The translations under genes were made by a program, and so were the position numbers. A stretch of DNA of 64,000 nucleotides from Streptomyces albofaciens JCM 4342 (lineage in GTDB: Bacteria; Actinomycetota; Actinomycetes; Streptomycetales; Streptomycetaceae). Position 1 is the stretch's first letter; every line of letters starts with the position of its first letter. The notes under the pieces were generated by a model. That model ran no database searches. It saw only the letters and a list, made by a program, of their open reading frames with translations, and had not been told where the DNA came from. The stretch covers positions 2,725,501 through 2,789,500 of the forward strand of contig NZ_PDCM01000001.1 of assembly GCF_008634025.1 (NCBI RefSeq), given 5' to 3'. Shown piece by piece: positions 16,707-25,961 of this stretch.

Positions 16707-18090
16707 GGGAGGCCTCCAACGGCGGGCGGGCAGCGGCGCCCGCCGCCAGGCGGTGGGCCAGCGACGGCTCGGCCGCCCAGTGGACGTGCAGGTACGAGGC
16801 GTGCACCCCGTCCTGCACATGGCCCTCCACCCGGCGTGCGGGATGGGTCATGCCCCAGGCGGGGGACGTGCCCGCGCCCGGTTCCAGCACCGTACGGTGG
16901 AACTCGTGGCCACGCACCCGCGTACCCGCCACCGCAAGGGCGTTGTCGGTCAGCGCCACCGCCTCCCGGTAGCCCAGCGTGAGCCGCTCCGACATCCGCG
17001 CGTCGGCGGGCAGGACTCCGCACATCGGCGCCCCGTCGAGGGACCGCGACAGGTAGAGCAGTCCCGCGCATTCGGCGACGACCGGTGCCCCGGAGGCCGC
17101 CAGCCGCACCACGGCCCGGCGCAGCGGCTCGTTGGCCGACAGCTCGGCCGCGTACATCTCGGGGAAGCCGCCGCCGATCACCAGGGCCTGCGTCCCGGCG
17201 GGCAGCCGCTCGTCCCGCAGCGGGTCGAACACGGCCACCTCCGCCCCGGCGGCCGTCAGCAGCTCGGCGTGCTCCGCATACGAGAACGTGAACGCGGCGC
17301 CGCCCGCGACGGCCACCACCGGCTTGCCGGTCACGCTTTCCGCGCCGCCCTGTGCCACGGCCCGCGCCGGGTCCCAGGCCTCGCCCGGCAGTTCCGGCGC
17401 GCTGTGCGCCAGCGCCAGCAGCGCCTTGAGGTCGCAGCCCTCCCGTACCTGCGCGGCCTGCGCCCGTACCGAATCCACCGCCTCCGCCTGCCGCTCGGCG
17501 ACCGGGACCAGGCCCAGGTGCCGCGACGGCGTCCGCACCTGCGGCGCCCGGCGCAGCGCGCCCAGCACCGGCACGCCCGCCTCGTCCAGCGCCGCGCGCA
17601 GCAGCTCCTCGTGCCGGTCCGAGCCGACCTTGTTCAGGATCACCCCGGCCAGCCGCACCCCCGGGTCCCAGGACGCGAAGCCGTGCACCAGCGCCGCCAC
17701 CGACCGGGACTGCGCCGAGGCGTCCACGACCAGCACCACCGGCGCCCGCAGCAGCTTGGCGACCTGCGCGGTGGAGGCCAGTTCGCCGAGCCCGGAGGCG
17801 CCGTCGTACAGGCCCATCACGCCCTCGACCACCGCCAGGTCGGCGCCGGCCGACCCGTGCAGGAACAGCGGCTCCACCTGGTCGGGACCGCAGAGGTACG
17901 CGTCCAGGTTGCGGCCGGGGCGGCCGGTCGCCAGGGCGTGGTAGCCCGGGTCGATGTAGTCGGGACCCACCTTGTGCGCGGAGACCGTGAGCCCGGCCTC
18001 GGTGAAGGCCGCCATCAGGCCGGTGGCGACGGTCGTCTTGCCGGTGCCCGAGGCGGGCGCGGCGATGACGAGCCGGGGGATGGTGCTCAC
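16699..18090 (-). CDS. cobB: Cobyrinic acid a,c-diamide synthase
   Basis: This 463-residue CobB/CbiA-type amidotransferase amidates the a and c side chains of (hydrogeno)byrinate using glutamine and ATP. The N-terminal P-loop-like segment is VIAAPASGTGKTTVATGL, followed by VSAHKVGPDYIDPGYH, and the C-terminal class-I glutamine amidotransferase domain has its catalytic Cys in VAECAGLLYLS. Length and order are normal. It lies 55 bp after cobO and overlaps the VOC gene downstream. Confidence 0.96.
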   Translation of the reverse strand: MSTIPRLVIAAPASGTGKTTVATGLMAAFTEAGLTVSAHKVGPDYIDPGYHALATGRPGRNLDAYLCGPDQVEPLFLHGSAGADLAVVEGVMGLYDGASGLGELASTAQVAKLLRAPVVLVVDASAQSRSVAALVHGFASWDPGVRLAGVILNKVGSDRHEELLRAALDEAGVPVLGALRRAPQVRTPSRHLGLVPVAERQAEAVDSVRAQAAQVREGCDLKALLALAHSAPELPGEAWDPARAVAQGGAESVTGKPVVAVAGGAAFTFSYAEHAELLTAAGAEVAVFDPLRDERLPAGTQALVIGGGFPEMYAAELSANEPLRRAVVRLAASGAPVVAECAGLLYLSRSLDGAPMCGVLPADARMSERLTLGYREAVALTDNALAVAGTRVRGHEFHRTVLEPGAGTSPAWGMTHPARRVEGHVQDGVHASYLHVHWAAEPSLAHRLAAGAAARPPLEASRG

Positions 18091-18145
18091 GGTCCGGTTG
18101 CTCCTGGTCCTGCTGTTCCCGTTGCCGCGGTGCCCGGTGGCACCG

Positions 18146-18745
18146 TCACCACTCGATGCCCCGCTGGCCCTTCTGGCCCGCGTCCATCGGGTGCTTGACC
18201 TTGGTCATCTCGGTCACCAGGTCGGCGTGGTCGCACAGCTCCTGGGGAGCGTTGCGCCCGGTGATCACGACGTGCTGGGTGCCCGGCCGGTCCCGCAGGA
18301 CGGAGACCACCTCGGCGGGGTCCACCCATCCCCAGTGCATCGGGTACGCGAACTCGTCCAGCACGTACAGCTTGTACGTCTCGGCGGCCAGGTCCCGTTT
18401 GACCTGCTCCCAGCCCTCGCGGGCCGCCTCCTCGTTGCTGAACTGGGAGTCGCGCTGCACCCACGACCAGCCCTCGCCCATCTTGTGCCAGGCGACCGTG
18501 CCGCCCTCGCCGGTGCCGCCCAGCACCCGCAGCGCGCGCTCCTCGCCCACCTTCCACTTCGCCGACTTCACGAACTGGAACACCCCGACCGGCCAGCCCT
18601 GGTTCCAGGCCCGCAGCGCCAGCCCGAAGGCGGCGGTGGACTTGCCCTTGCCGGGGCCGGTGTGGACGAGGACCAGCGGCCGGTTGCGGCGCTGGCGTGT
18701 GGTGAGCCCGTCGTCCGGTACGACGGACGGCTTTCCCTGTGGCAT
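18146..18745 (-). CDS. cobO: Cob(I)yrinic acid a,c-diamide adenosyltransferase
   Basis: The 199-residue protein is a CobO/BtuR/CobA-type corrinoid adenosyltransferase. The characteristic P-loop GPGKGKSTAAFG is at residues 30-41, followed by ALRAWNQGWPVGVFQFVKSAKW and the YVLDEFAYPMHWGWV block. It adds the adenosyl ligand to cobalt in the corrin ring. Its ATG overlaps the chelatase stop codon (TAATG), so it is translationally coupled to the chelatase. Confidence 0.97.
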   Translation of the reverse strand: MPQGKPSVVPDDGLTTRQRRNRPLVLVHTGPGKGKSTAAFGLALRAWNQGWPVGVFQFVKSAKWKVGEERALRVLGGTGEGGTVAWHKMGEGWSWVQRDSQFSNEEAAREGWEQVKRDLAAETYKLYVLDEFAYPMHWGWVDPAEVVSVLRDRPGTQHVVITGRNAPQELCDHADLVTEMTKVKHPMDAGQKGQRGIEW

Positions 18746-20874
18746 TACGCGGCCCTCCGGGTGGTGTGGTTGGTGCCCTGTCCGCGGACGTCGCGGACGA
18801 GCGCGGAGACGCTGTCCGCGCGCAGCTCGTCGAGGGTGACGGCGGTGCCCTGGAGGTCCCGGGCCAGCTCGCGGGCCAGCCCCAGCCGTACGGGGCCCGC
18901 CTCGCAGTCCACGACCACCGAGGCGACGCCCTCGGCGCCCAGCAGCCGCGCCGCGCGGGAGGTGCGCACCAGCGGGTCGGGACCGCCCGTGGACCGCCCG
19001 TCGGTGACGACCACCAGCAGTGGCCGGCGCGAGGCGTCCCGCAGGCGCTCCACGCGCAGCACCTCATGGGCCTTGAGCAGGCCCGCGGCCAGCGGCGTCC
19101 GGCCGCCGGTGGGCAGCGACCCCAGCCGGGCCGCGCCCGCCTCGACCGACGAGGTGGGCGGCAGCGCCAGTTCGGCCTCGGAGCCGCGGAAGGTGATCAT
19201 GCCGATCTTGTCGCGCCGCTGGTACGCGTCGAGCAGCAGCGACAGCACCGCGCCCTTGACCGCGCCCATCCGCTTGCGCGCCGCCATCGAACCCGACGCG
19301 TCCACCACGAACAGCACGAGGTTGCCCTCGCGGCCCTCGCGCACCGCCTCCCGCAGATCGTCGCGGCGGACGACCAGCCCGGGGCCGCTGCGCCCGCGAG
19401 CGACCTGGTGCGGCGCCGCGGCCTGCACGGTCGCGGCGAGGTGCAGCTTGGTCAGGGTGCCCTGCGGGCGGCGGGCGCCGGTGGTCCGGCCGTGCGCCGT
19501 ACGGGCACGGGAACGGCGGCCGTCCGCGCCCTCGCCGAGGCCCGGCACGTCGAGGCGCCGGGTACGGAACGGGTCGCCCGCGGCGACGGCGGCCTTCTCG
19601 CCGCCTCCGGGGGCCTCGTTCTCCGTGCCTTCGGACTGTGCTTTCGGGTCGGCGGGGGCAGGGTCCGGGGACTGGGGCTGTTCGGGCAGCTGCGGCTGGT
19701 CGTGCGCGGGCTGGTCATGCGGGGCCTGCGCGTCCTGGCCCTGCGGGCCGTCCGAGCCGCCGTCACCGTCGCCGTCCTGCGGCGGCTGTCCGCCGCCCGG
19801 CCCGTCGGGGTCGTCCTCGGGGCCGCCGTCCGGTTCCGGGTCCGGCTCCGGGTCGTCGTCCGCGCCGAACTCCTCCAGGACCTGGTCGAGTTTGTCCTCG
19901 TCCAAGCCCGGTGCGTCGAAGGGGTTGCGGCGGCGCCGGTGGGGGAGCGCCAGCAGGGCGGCCTGCCGTACGTCCTCCTCGCGGACCTCCGTACGGCCCG
20001 CCCAGGCCGCCAGCGCACTGGCGGTACGCGCCATCACGATGTCCGCGCGCATGCCGTCCACCTCGAACGCGGCACACACGGCGGCGATCTGCCGCAGCAC
20101 CGCGTCCCCGAGGACCACGTCCGGCAGCAGGGCCCGCGCGGCGGCGATCCGCTCCCGCAGCTCGCCCTCCTCGGCGGCCCAGCGCGCGGCGAAGCCCTCC
20201 GGGTCCGCGTCGTAGGCCAGGCGGCGCCGGACGACCTCGACCCGCTGGTCCGGCTCGCGGGACGCGGCGACCTCCACGGTCAGCCCGAAGCGGTCGAGCA
20301 ACTGCGGGCGCAGTTCGCCCTCTTCGGGGTTCATGGTGCCGACGAGCAGGAAGCGCGCGGCGTGCCGTACGGAGACGCCTTCGCGCTCCACGTACGAGGC
20401 GCCCATGGCGGCGGCGTCCAGCAGCAGGTCCACGAGGTGGTCGTGGAGCAGGTTGACCTCGTCCACGTACAGGATGCCGCGGTGCGCGTCCGCCAGCAGG
20501 CCCGGCTCGAACGCCTTCACGCCCTCCGACAGGGCCCGTTCGATGTCCAGCGCGCCGACGAGGCGGTCCTCGGACGCGCCGACCGGCAGCTCGACCATGC
20601 GGGCCGGGCGCTCCTCGGCGCCGTACGTCTCGTGGGGGCCGTCCGGGCACGCGGGGTCCGGCGCGGCGGGGTCGCAGGAGAACCGGCAGCCGGTGACCAC
20701 CGGCACATCGGGCATCAGCGCCGTCAGACCGCGCACGATCGTGGACTTCGCGGTGCCCTTCTCGCCGCGGACCAGCACCCCGCCGATGGCCGGCGAGATG
20801 GCGTTGAGCAGCAGGCTCAGCCGCATGTCGGACATGCCGACGACCGCGGTGAACGGGTAAGGGACCGATGCCAT
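18745..20874 (-). CDS. Fused ChlI/ChlD-type metal (probably cobalt) chelatase subunit
   Basis: The 709-residue protein combines an AAA+ domain (Walker A RGEKGTAKST at residues 37-46, then ILYVDEVNLLHDHLVDLLLDAAAMG) with a C-terminal von Willebrand A domain whose MIDAS motif is VVDASGSMAARK. A long acidic Pro/Gln/Asp-rich linker separates them, as in BchI and BchD joined end to end. ATG 20874 overlaps the cobQ stop (TAATG), and the stop overlaps cobO. The position between cobQ and cobO in a cobalamin operon argues for cobalt rather than magnesium insertion. The large catalytic subunit (CobN) is not in the window. Confidence 0.93.
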   Translation of the reverse strand: MASVPYPFTAVVGMSDMRLSLLLNAISPAIGGVLVRGEKGTAKSTIVRGLTALMPDVPVVTGCRFSCDPAAPDPACPDGPHETYGAEERPARMVELPVGASEDRLVGALDIERALSEGVKAFEPGLLADAHRGILYVDEVNLLHDHLVDLLLDAAAMGASYVEREGVSVRHAARFLLVGTMNPEEGELRPQLLDRFGLTVEVAASREPDQRVEVVRRRLAYDADPEGFAARWAAEEGELRERIAAARALLPDVVLGDAVLRQIAAVCAAFEVDGMRADIVMARTASALAAWAGRTEVREEDVRQAALLALPHRRRRNPFDAPGLDEDKLDQVLEEFGADDDPEPDPEPDGGPEDDPDGPGGGQPPQDGDGDGGSDGPQGQDAQAPHDQPAHDQPQLPEQPQSPDPAPADPKAQSEGTENEAPGGGEKAAVAAGDPFRTRRLDVPGLGEGADGRRSRARTAHGRTTGARRPQGTLTKLHLAATVQAAAPHQVARGRSGPGLVVRRDDLREAVREGREGNLVLFVVDASGSMAARKRMGAVKGAVLSLLLDAYQRRDKIGMITFRGSEAELALPPTSSVEAGAARLGSLPTGGRTPLAAGLLKAHEVLRVERLRDASRRPLLVVVTDGRSTGGPDPLVRTSRAARLLGAEGVASVVVDCEAGPVRLGLARELARDLQGTAVTLDELRADSVSALVRDVRGQGTNHTTRRAA

Positions 20875-22493
20875 TAAGGAGTACCCCCTTCGAGGGACGT
20901 GCGGTGTGCGGGCGGGGCGGCGGCCGGGGCGGACGCGGCCGGGGCGGGGGACGGCGGCGGTATCGGCGGTGCCCCCGGCGGCACGAACGGCAGCCCGGCC
21001 GGGACCCCGCCCTCGATCAGCCGCAGCAGCGCGTCCGTGTCCGCGTGCTCCTCGATCAGGTCGCCCAGCCGGTCGAGCTGCTCCTCGCGCAGCGCGGCGA
21101 AGCTGGTGTCCGGCGCCGGGACGAACGCGCGGCCCGCGTCGGCGGCCACCCGCCGCAGGAACGCCCGCCGGAAACCGTCGCTCTCCAGGGAGCCGTGCCA
21201 GTGGGTGCCCCAGACGGCCCCGGACCGGCAGCCTGCCAGGAACGGCTCCCCGCCGTCGATCTCCGCCACGCCGTGGTGGATCTCGTATCCCTCGACCGGC
21301 TCGCCCAGCGCCTCGCCGGACGGCCGGGCCAGCGTCTTCTCGGCCGCGAACCGTACGCGTACGGGCAGCAGCCCCAGCCCGTCCACGGTCCCGGCCTTCG
21401 ACTCGACCTCGTCCTCGATGCGCTCGCCCAGCATCTGGAAGCCGCCGCAGATGCCGAGCACCGGGCGGCCCTCCGCGGCCCGCCGCCGCACCGCGTCCGC
21501 GATGCCGCGCTCGCGCAGCCACTGGAGCGCGCGGACGGTGCCGCGGGTGCCGGGCAGGACGACGAGGTCGGCGTCGGCCAGTTCCTCGGGGCGGTCCACG
21601 AACCGGACCACGACGCCCGGTTCGGCGGCCAGCGCGTCCACGTCCGTGAAGTTCGACATCAGCGGTACGGCGGCCACGGCGACGCGCAGCACGTCCGCGC
21701 CGTGCGGCGGCGCGACGACGCTCTCGCGGACCGCGCCGCGCAGCGAGACGCGGAGGCCGTCCTCCTCGTCGATGCCGAGGCCGTGCGCGAACGGCAGCAC
21801 CCCGAGGGTGGGCCGTCCGCTCAGCCCCTTCAGCATCTCCAGGCCGGGTTCCAGCAGCGTCACATCGCCGCGGAACTTGTTGACGAGATAGCCCGCGACC
21901 AGCGCCTGGTCCTCCCGGGACAGCAGCGCCGTGGTGCCGAAGAACGAGGCGAACACGCCGCCCCGGTCGATGTCGCCGACCACCACGACCGGAATCCTGG
22001 CGGCGCGCGCGATGCCCATGTTCACGATGTCGGTGCGCCGCAGGTTGATCTCCGCGGGGCTGCCGGCGCCCTCGCAGATCACCGCGTCATGCGTACGGCG
22101 CAGCTCCTGGAGACAGCCCGTGACCGTGCCGAGCAGCCGCTCCTGGCGCCCCGCGTGGTAGCCGCGCGCGCTCAGCTCGCCCACCGGCCTGCCCATCAGC
22201 ACGACCTGGCTGCTGCGGTCACCGCCCGGCTTCAGCAGCACGGGATTCATCAGCGCGCTCGGCTCGACGCGCGCCGCCGCGGCCTGCATGGCCTGCGCCC
22301 GCCCGATCTCCGCGCCCTCGCGCGTCACGAACGAGTTCAGCGACATGTTCTGCGCCTTGAACGGCGCCACCTTGACGCCCTTGCGGGCCAGCCAGCGGCA
22401 GATGCCCGCCGTCACCACGCTCTTGCCCGCGTCGGACGTGGTGCCGGCCACCAGCAGCCCGCCGCCCAGCGGCGCCCCACCCGAACCGTTCAC
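20874..22493 (-). CDS. cobQ: Cobyric acid synthase
   Basis: The 539-residue CobQ/CbiP amidotransferase adds four amides to the adenosylcobyrinate a,c-diamide side chains. The N-terminal nucleotide-binding segment is [26 protein letters not shown], with [14 protein letters not shown] and [18 protein letters not shown] further on; the glutamine amidotransferase Cys is in [12 protein letters not shown] and the His in [10 protein letters not shown]. An Ala/Pro-rich tail of about 40 residues extends past the conserved domain. It starts 34 bp after cobD. Confidence 0.97.
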   Translation of the reverse strand: MNGSGGAPLGGGLLVAGTTSDAGKSVVTAGICRWLARKGVKVAPFKAQNMSLNSFVTREGAEIGRAQAMQAAAARVEPSALMNPVLLKPGGDRSSQVVLMGRPVGELSARGYHAGRQERLLGTVTGCLQELRRTHDAVICEGAGSPAEINLRRTDIVNMGIARAARIPVVVVGDIDRGGVFASFFGTTALLSREDQALVAGYLVNKFRGDVTLLEPGLEMLKGLSGRPTLGVLPFAHGLGIDEEDGLRVSLRGAVRESVVAPPHGADVLRVAVAAVPLMSNFTDVDALAAEPGVVVRFVDRPEELADADLVVLPGTRGTVRALQWLRERGIADAVRRRAAEGRPVLGICGGFQMLGERIEDEVESKAGTVDGLGLLPVRVRFAAEKTLARPSGEALGEPVEGYEIHHGVAEIDGGEPFLAGCRSGAVWGTHWHGSLESDGFRRAFLRRVAADAGRAFVPAPDTSFAALREEQLDRLGDLIEEHADTDALLRLIEGGVPAGLPFVPPGAPPIPPPSPAPAASAPAAAPPAHRTSLEGGTP

Positions 22494-22527
22494 CTGGCAC
22501 TCCTCGCCGTCCGTACGTTGCTGCTGC

Positions 22528-23508
22528 TCACTTGGCCCTCCCGGCCGTACGGGACCGGCGTACCGCCCCGGCCGCCAGCCGGCCCGTGACCGTGGCCGCC
22601 AGGGCCAGCGCGCTCACCCGGCGCGACAGCCGTACGGCCCGCTCGATGTCCGGCACCGCGACGGGGCGCCCGGTGCCGCCGTTGAGCACCGGCCGGTGCT
22701 CGACCCGGCCGCCGTACGCCAGGGTGCCGCCCAGCCGTACGCCCAGCGCGCCCGCGAACGCGGCCTCCACCGGGCCCGCGTTGGGGCTCGGGTGGGACGC
22801 GCCGTCCTGCCGCCAGGCGCGCCACGCGCCCCGCCGGTCCGGACCGGCCAGGACCGCCAGCGCGGCGGTCAGCCGGGAGCCGGGGAAGCCGGCCACGTCG
22901 TCGAGGCGGGCCGAGGCCCACCCGAAGCGGCGGTAGCGCGGCGATGTGTGGCCCACCATCGCGTCCAGCGTGTTGACGGCGCGGAACGCCAGCAGCCCGG
23001 GAACACCGGCGACCGCGCCCCACACCAGGGCGCCGACCACCGCGTCCGAGGTGTTCTCGGCGACGGACTCGACCACCGCGCGCGCCATCTGCTGCCCGTC
23101 CAGGGCCTGCGGGTCGCGCCCGCACAGGTGCGGCAGGCGCTCGCGCGCCACATCGAGGTCGCCCACGGCGAGCGCCCCGCCGACGGCCCGTGCCTCGCGG
23201 CCCAGCGAGGTGCCGCCCAGGACGGCCCAGGTGGCGGCGGCGGTCAGCGCCACGGAGGCGGGGAAGGCCGCGGGGGAGCGGCGTACGGCACGGGTGAGCA
23301 GCGTGGCACCGGCGGCGGTGCCGCCGGCGAGCAGTGCGGTGTGCAGGGCTCCGCGCCCGCGGCCGTCGCTCCACAGGCGGCGCTCCACGGCCGCCGCGGC
23401 CCGCCCGAAGGCGGCCACCGGGTGACCGCGCCGGGGGTCGCCCACGACCAGGTCGCCGAGGAAACCGAGGGCCGCGCCGCACGCGTAGCCGGCGTGTTCG
23501 GCACGCAT
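22528..23508 (-). CDS. cobD: Adenosylcobinamide-phosphate synthase (CobD/CbiB)
   Basis: The 326-residue integral membrane protein matches CobD/CbiB, which attaches aminopropanol phosphate to adenosylcobyric acid. Conserved blocks are [78 protein letters not shown] and [24 protein letters not shown] 23508 is chosen because the family N-terminus starts there; the much longer open frame upstream runs through the riboswitch and is not coding. It is the first gene of the riboswitch-controlled operon. Confidence 0.95.
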   Translation of the reverse strand: MRAEHAGYACGAALGFLGDLVVGDPRRGHPVAAFGRAAAAVERRLWSDGRGRGALHTALLAGGTAAGATLLTRAVRRSPAAFPASVALTAAATWAVLGGTSLGREARAVGGALAVGDLDVARERLPHLCGRDPQALDGQQMARAVVESVAENTSDAVVGALVWGAVAGVPGLLAFRAVNTLDAMVGHTSPRYRRFGWASARLDDVAGFPGSRLTAALAVLAGPDRRGAWRAWRQDGASHPSPNAGPVEAAFAGALGVRLGGTLAYGGRVEHRPVLNGGTGRPVAVPDIERAVRLSRRVSALALAATVTGRLAAGAVRRSRTAGRAK

Positions 23509-23599
23509 CGGATCAGACCGCCGTCGCGCCTCGGAGGGGCAGCGGGGTACGTCCAGCGGGTCTCGAACTGCGGCCGGGCATGGCGGTAGGTCCTCACTC

Positions 23600-23830
23600 A
23601 GGGTCCGCGCCCTGGTTCGACGGGTACGGCGACGAGAGTCTCCTGGCTCCCCGGATCGGCGCTTCCCCCGGCCTTCCAGTCCGTACGGAACCCGCGTCCC
23701 GGACGCGGACCGTGGCCCTTGATGGAGGAGCGCTCCCCGGTGACAGTGGCGGGACCGCGCCGGATTCTCACCGGACTTCCTCATCTGTCGCCGATTGGCT
23801 CCGGCAGTCCACCACGCTCCGCGAAGCCCG
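23600..23830 (-). promoter_or_regulatory. Cobalamin (AdoCbl) riboswitch
   Basis: On the minus strand the conserved cobalamin riboswitch core is clear: GGAAGTCCGGTGAGAATCCG at 23780-23761, then a GCGCGGTCCC segment and the B12-box core GCCACTGT at 23750-23743, with the 3' conserved GCCAGGAGAC further downstream. It ends about 100 bp before cobD and should repress the operon when adenosylcobalamin is plentiful. The outer boundaries are approximate because P1 was not resolved by folding. Confidence 0.95.
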
Positions 23831-23913
23831 TCAACTCGCGCTTGACCTGCGGCGCGGGGCGGGGGCCGCGCCTGTGTCGGAGGACACAGGCGGCCACTGC
23901 CCGCGGACGGCGA

Positions 23914-23961
23914 CGGGGCGCCCGGTGACCGCGGCGGGTGCCGCGGCCACCGGACGCCCCG
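23914..23961 (-). terminator. Long hairpin after the phosphate-transporter operon
   Basis: Nested complementary arms (CGGGGCG, CCGGTG and CCGCGG with their complements) form a hairpin of about 20 bp with a few mismatches, about 20 bp past the stop of the 78-residue gene. It probably ends the transporter transcript before the cobalamin riboswitch. Confidence 0.6.
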
Positions 23962-23981
23962 GGGCGCCGTGCCGGTGCCGG

Positions 23982-24218
23982 TCAGGCGGCGACGATCAGG
24001 TAGATGCCGTACGCCACGGCCGCCGCGCACAGCGCGAAGCAGGCGTACGCGCCGGCCCGCGCCGCCCCGCCGGGACCGTCGGCGGCCACCGCCTCGCCCT
24101 CCTGCCGGGGCTTGCGGGACGTGCCGACGATGCCGAGGGTGAACAGGCCCACGATGCCGACCGTCACGACCAGCGTGACGCCGAAGACCTGGCCGAGCGC
24201 TGCCCAGTCGATGCTCAT
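23982..24218 (-). CDS. Small membrane protein downstream of the phosphate transporter
   Basis: The 78-residue product has two hydrophobic segments, roughly residues 10-32 (VFGVTLVVTVGIVGLFTLGIVG) and 55-77 (AYACFALCAAAVAYGIYLIV), separated by a charged, Gly-rich loop. It lies 54 bp after the PiT gene on the same strand and is probably cotranscribed. I do not recognise a named family. A role as an accessory or regulatory membrane peptide for the transporter is only suggested by the neighbourhood. Confidence 0.8.
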   Translation of the reverse strand: MSIDWAALGQVFGVTLVVTVGIVGLFTLGIVGTSRKPRQEGEAVAADGPGGAARAGAYACFALCAAAVAYGIYLIVAA

Positions 24219-24272
24219 TGCGTTCTCGTTCCTTCGTGGAAGCCGGGGGAGGCGGGGAGCCGTACGGCGGGG

Positions 24273-25613
24273 TCAGCCGGCGGCCGAGCCGGCCTTGGCG
24301 CGGGGCTCGGTCCCGTGCTTCTCGTGCGGGTGGGCGGCCACCGGGGCGGCGATCACCGGGGCCGCGCCGACCGGGTCGGTGAGCCGCGCCCCGGCCACCG
24401 CGGGCGCGGGGATCGTGGCGGCCGTCGCGGGCTCGGTGGCGACCGGGCCGGCGGGCGGCGGCGAGACGGCCTGGAGGGCGGCGGTCACGACACCCGCGGG
24501 CTCCGCGGCCGGGCCCTCGTTGACGTTGGTGTGGTCCACCGGCTTGCGCCGGGAGGCCACCCAGATCGCGCCGCAGACGGCGAGCGCGAGGACCGCGACG
24601 GTCGCGATGCCCCAGTCGCCCTGGTCCGCCAGCAGCGCGGCGCCCGCAGCGACCAGACCGGCGGCCGGCAGCGTCAGGCCCCAGGCGACGACCATCCGGC
24701 CCGCCGTGGACCAGCGCACCACGCCGCCCTTGCGGCCCAGCCCGGAACCCATGACGGAGCCGGAGCAGACCTGGGTGGTGGAGAGCGCGAAGCCGAGGTG
24801 GGAGGAGGCCAGGATGGTGGCCGCGGCGCCGGTCTGGGCGGCGAAGCCCTGCGGCGGCTGGATGTCGGTGATGCCCTTGCCCATCGTGCGGATGATCCGC
24901 CAGCCGCCCAGGTACGTGCCGAGCGCGATGGCCAGGCCCGCCGAGGCGATGACCCACAGCGGCGGGTCGGCGTGCGGTGCCACGACGCCGCCGGTGATCA
25001 GCGCCAGGGTGATCACGCCCATCGTCTTCTGGGCGTCGTTGGTGCCGTGGGCGAGGGAGACCAGGGCGGCGGAGGCGATCTGCCCGGCGCGGTAGCCCTT
25101 GGCGGTGTCCTCCTCGGCGCGGTCGCGGGCCAGCCGGTACGTCAGCCGGGTCGCGGCCATCGAGGCCAGACCGGCCACGATCGGCGCGGCGACGGCCGGG
25201 ATGAGGACCTTCATGACAACGGCGCCGCCGTGCACGCCGCTCGCGCCGACGGACACCAGGGTCGCGCCGATCAGGCCGCCGAAGAGGGCGTGCGAGGAGC
25301 TGGAGGGGAGCCCGGCCAGCCAGGTGACGAGGTTCCAGACGATGGCGCCGACCAGTCCGGCGAAGATCACCTCTGGTCTGATGCCGGCGGTCTCGTCGAT
25401 GATCCCGCCGGAGATGGTCTTGGCGACCTCCACGGACAGGAATGCGCCGAGCAGGTTGAGGGCCGCCGACATCGCCACCGCCGTCTTGGGCTTGAGTGCC
25501 CCGGTGGAAATGGTGGTGGCCATGGCGTTGGCCGTGTCGTGGAAGCCGTTCGTAAAGTCGAACACCAAGGCCGTGACGATCACGATCCCGATGAGAAGCG
25601 TGATGTGTTCCAT
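24273..25613 (-). CDS. Inorganic phosphate transporter, PiT family
   Basis: The 446-residue membrane protein has both PiT signatures: FTNGFHDTANAMATTISTGAL near the N-terminus and SLAHGTNDAQKTMGVITLAL in the second half. The final ~70 residues are Ala/Pro-rich and hydrophilic. PiT proteins import phosphate (as metal-phosphate) with protons. A two-unit PHO box lies about 50 bp upstream, so it is probably induced by PhoP under phosphate starvation. The PhoU-like (DUF47) gene that often precedes pit is absent. Confidence 0.96.
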   Translation of the reverse strand: MEHITLLIGIVIVTALVFDFTNGFHDTANAMATTISTGALKPKTAVAMSAALNLLGAFLSVEVAKTISGGIIDETAGIRPEVIFAGLVGAIVWNLVTWLAGLPSSSSHALFGGLIGATLVSVGASGVHGGAVVMKVLIPAVAAPIVAGLASMAATRLTYRLARDRAEEDTAKGYRAGQIASAALVSLAHGTNDAQKTMGVITLALITGGVVAPHADPPLWVIASAGLAIALGTYLGGWRIIRTMGKGITDIQPPQGFAAQTGAAATILASSHLGFALSTTQVCSGSVMGSGLGRKGGVVRWSTAGRMVVAWGLTLPAAGLVAAGAALLADQGDWGIATVAVLALAVCGAIWVASRRKPVDHTNVNEGPAAEPAGVVTAALQAVSPPPAGPVATEPATAATIPAPAVAGARLTDPVGAAPVIAAPVAAHPHEKHGTEPRAKAGSAAG

Positions 25614-25663
25614 TCACCCAGGCAATCAGTTCGATGGTCAGTAACGCTCGGGACCGTACGGAC

Positions 25664-25685
25664 GACGGGTGAACGGAAGGTGAAC
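25664..25685 (-). promoter_or_regulatory. PHO box (PhoP-binding direct repeats)
   Basis: Read on the minus strand, two adjacent 11-bp units, GTTCACCTTCC and GTTCACCCGTC, match the Streptomyces PhoP direct-repeat consensus. They lie about 50 bp upstream of the PiT transporter ATG at 25613, a suitable position for activation. Confidence 0.8.
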
Positions 25686-25818
25686 TGGACCGGACGCCGC
25701 GGTGACGCCCCCGCAGGGGTGGCGCGGAGGCGCCCGAGGCGTCACGCGGGCCCCGTACGCATCAGCACGGGAGCCCCGTGCGTCCCAGGCGTACCGGGTG
25801 CCGGGCGGCATATGCGCC

Positions 25819-25916
25819 GGGGCTTGGACGCTCGGGGGCTTGGGTGCCCGGGGGTTCGGGCATCCGGGGGCTCGGACATCCGGGGGGGCTTGAGTGGTCG
25901 GGGGCTTGGATGCTCG
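25819..25916. repeat. Six tandem ~16-bp repeats
   Basis: Six degenerate units of 16 bp (one of 18 bp) begin at 25819, 25835, 25851, 25867, 25883 and 25901, with consensus close to GGGGCTTGGATGCTCG. They lie 45 bp past the GH25 stop. No coding potential is evident. Confidence 0.9.
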
Positions 25917-25961
25917 GTCGCCTCGTCCCGCACCGCGCCGCGGTTGCCCTGGTTTTCCGCC

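Larger units (their letters stand above)
25614..25961. other. Intergenic region upstream of the PiT gene
   Basis: The region holds the PiT promoter with its PHO box near 25675 and, further right, a six-unit minisatellite. No credible coding sequence is visible. It is also the 3' flank of the GH25 gene. Confidence 0.7.

Noticed and set aside
13666..23508. Secondary-metabolite gene cluster
   Set aside because: The enzymes present are cobalamin and primary-metabolism families; no PKS, NRPS, terpene synthase or RiPP precursor was found anywhere in the window.
23509..25617. Upstream extension of the cobD reading frame to 25617
   Set aside because: The extension passes through the cobalamin riboswitch and the PiT gene in the wrong frame; CobD homology begins at 23508.
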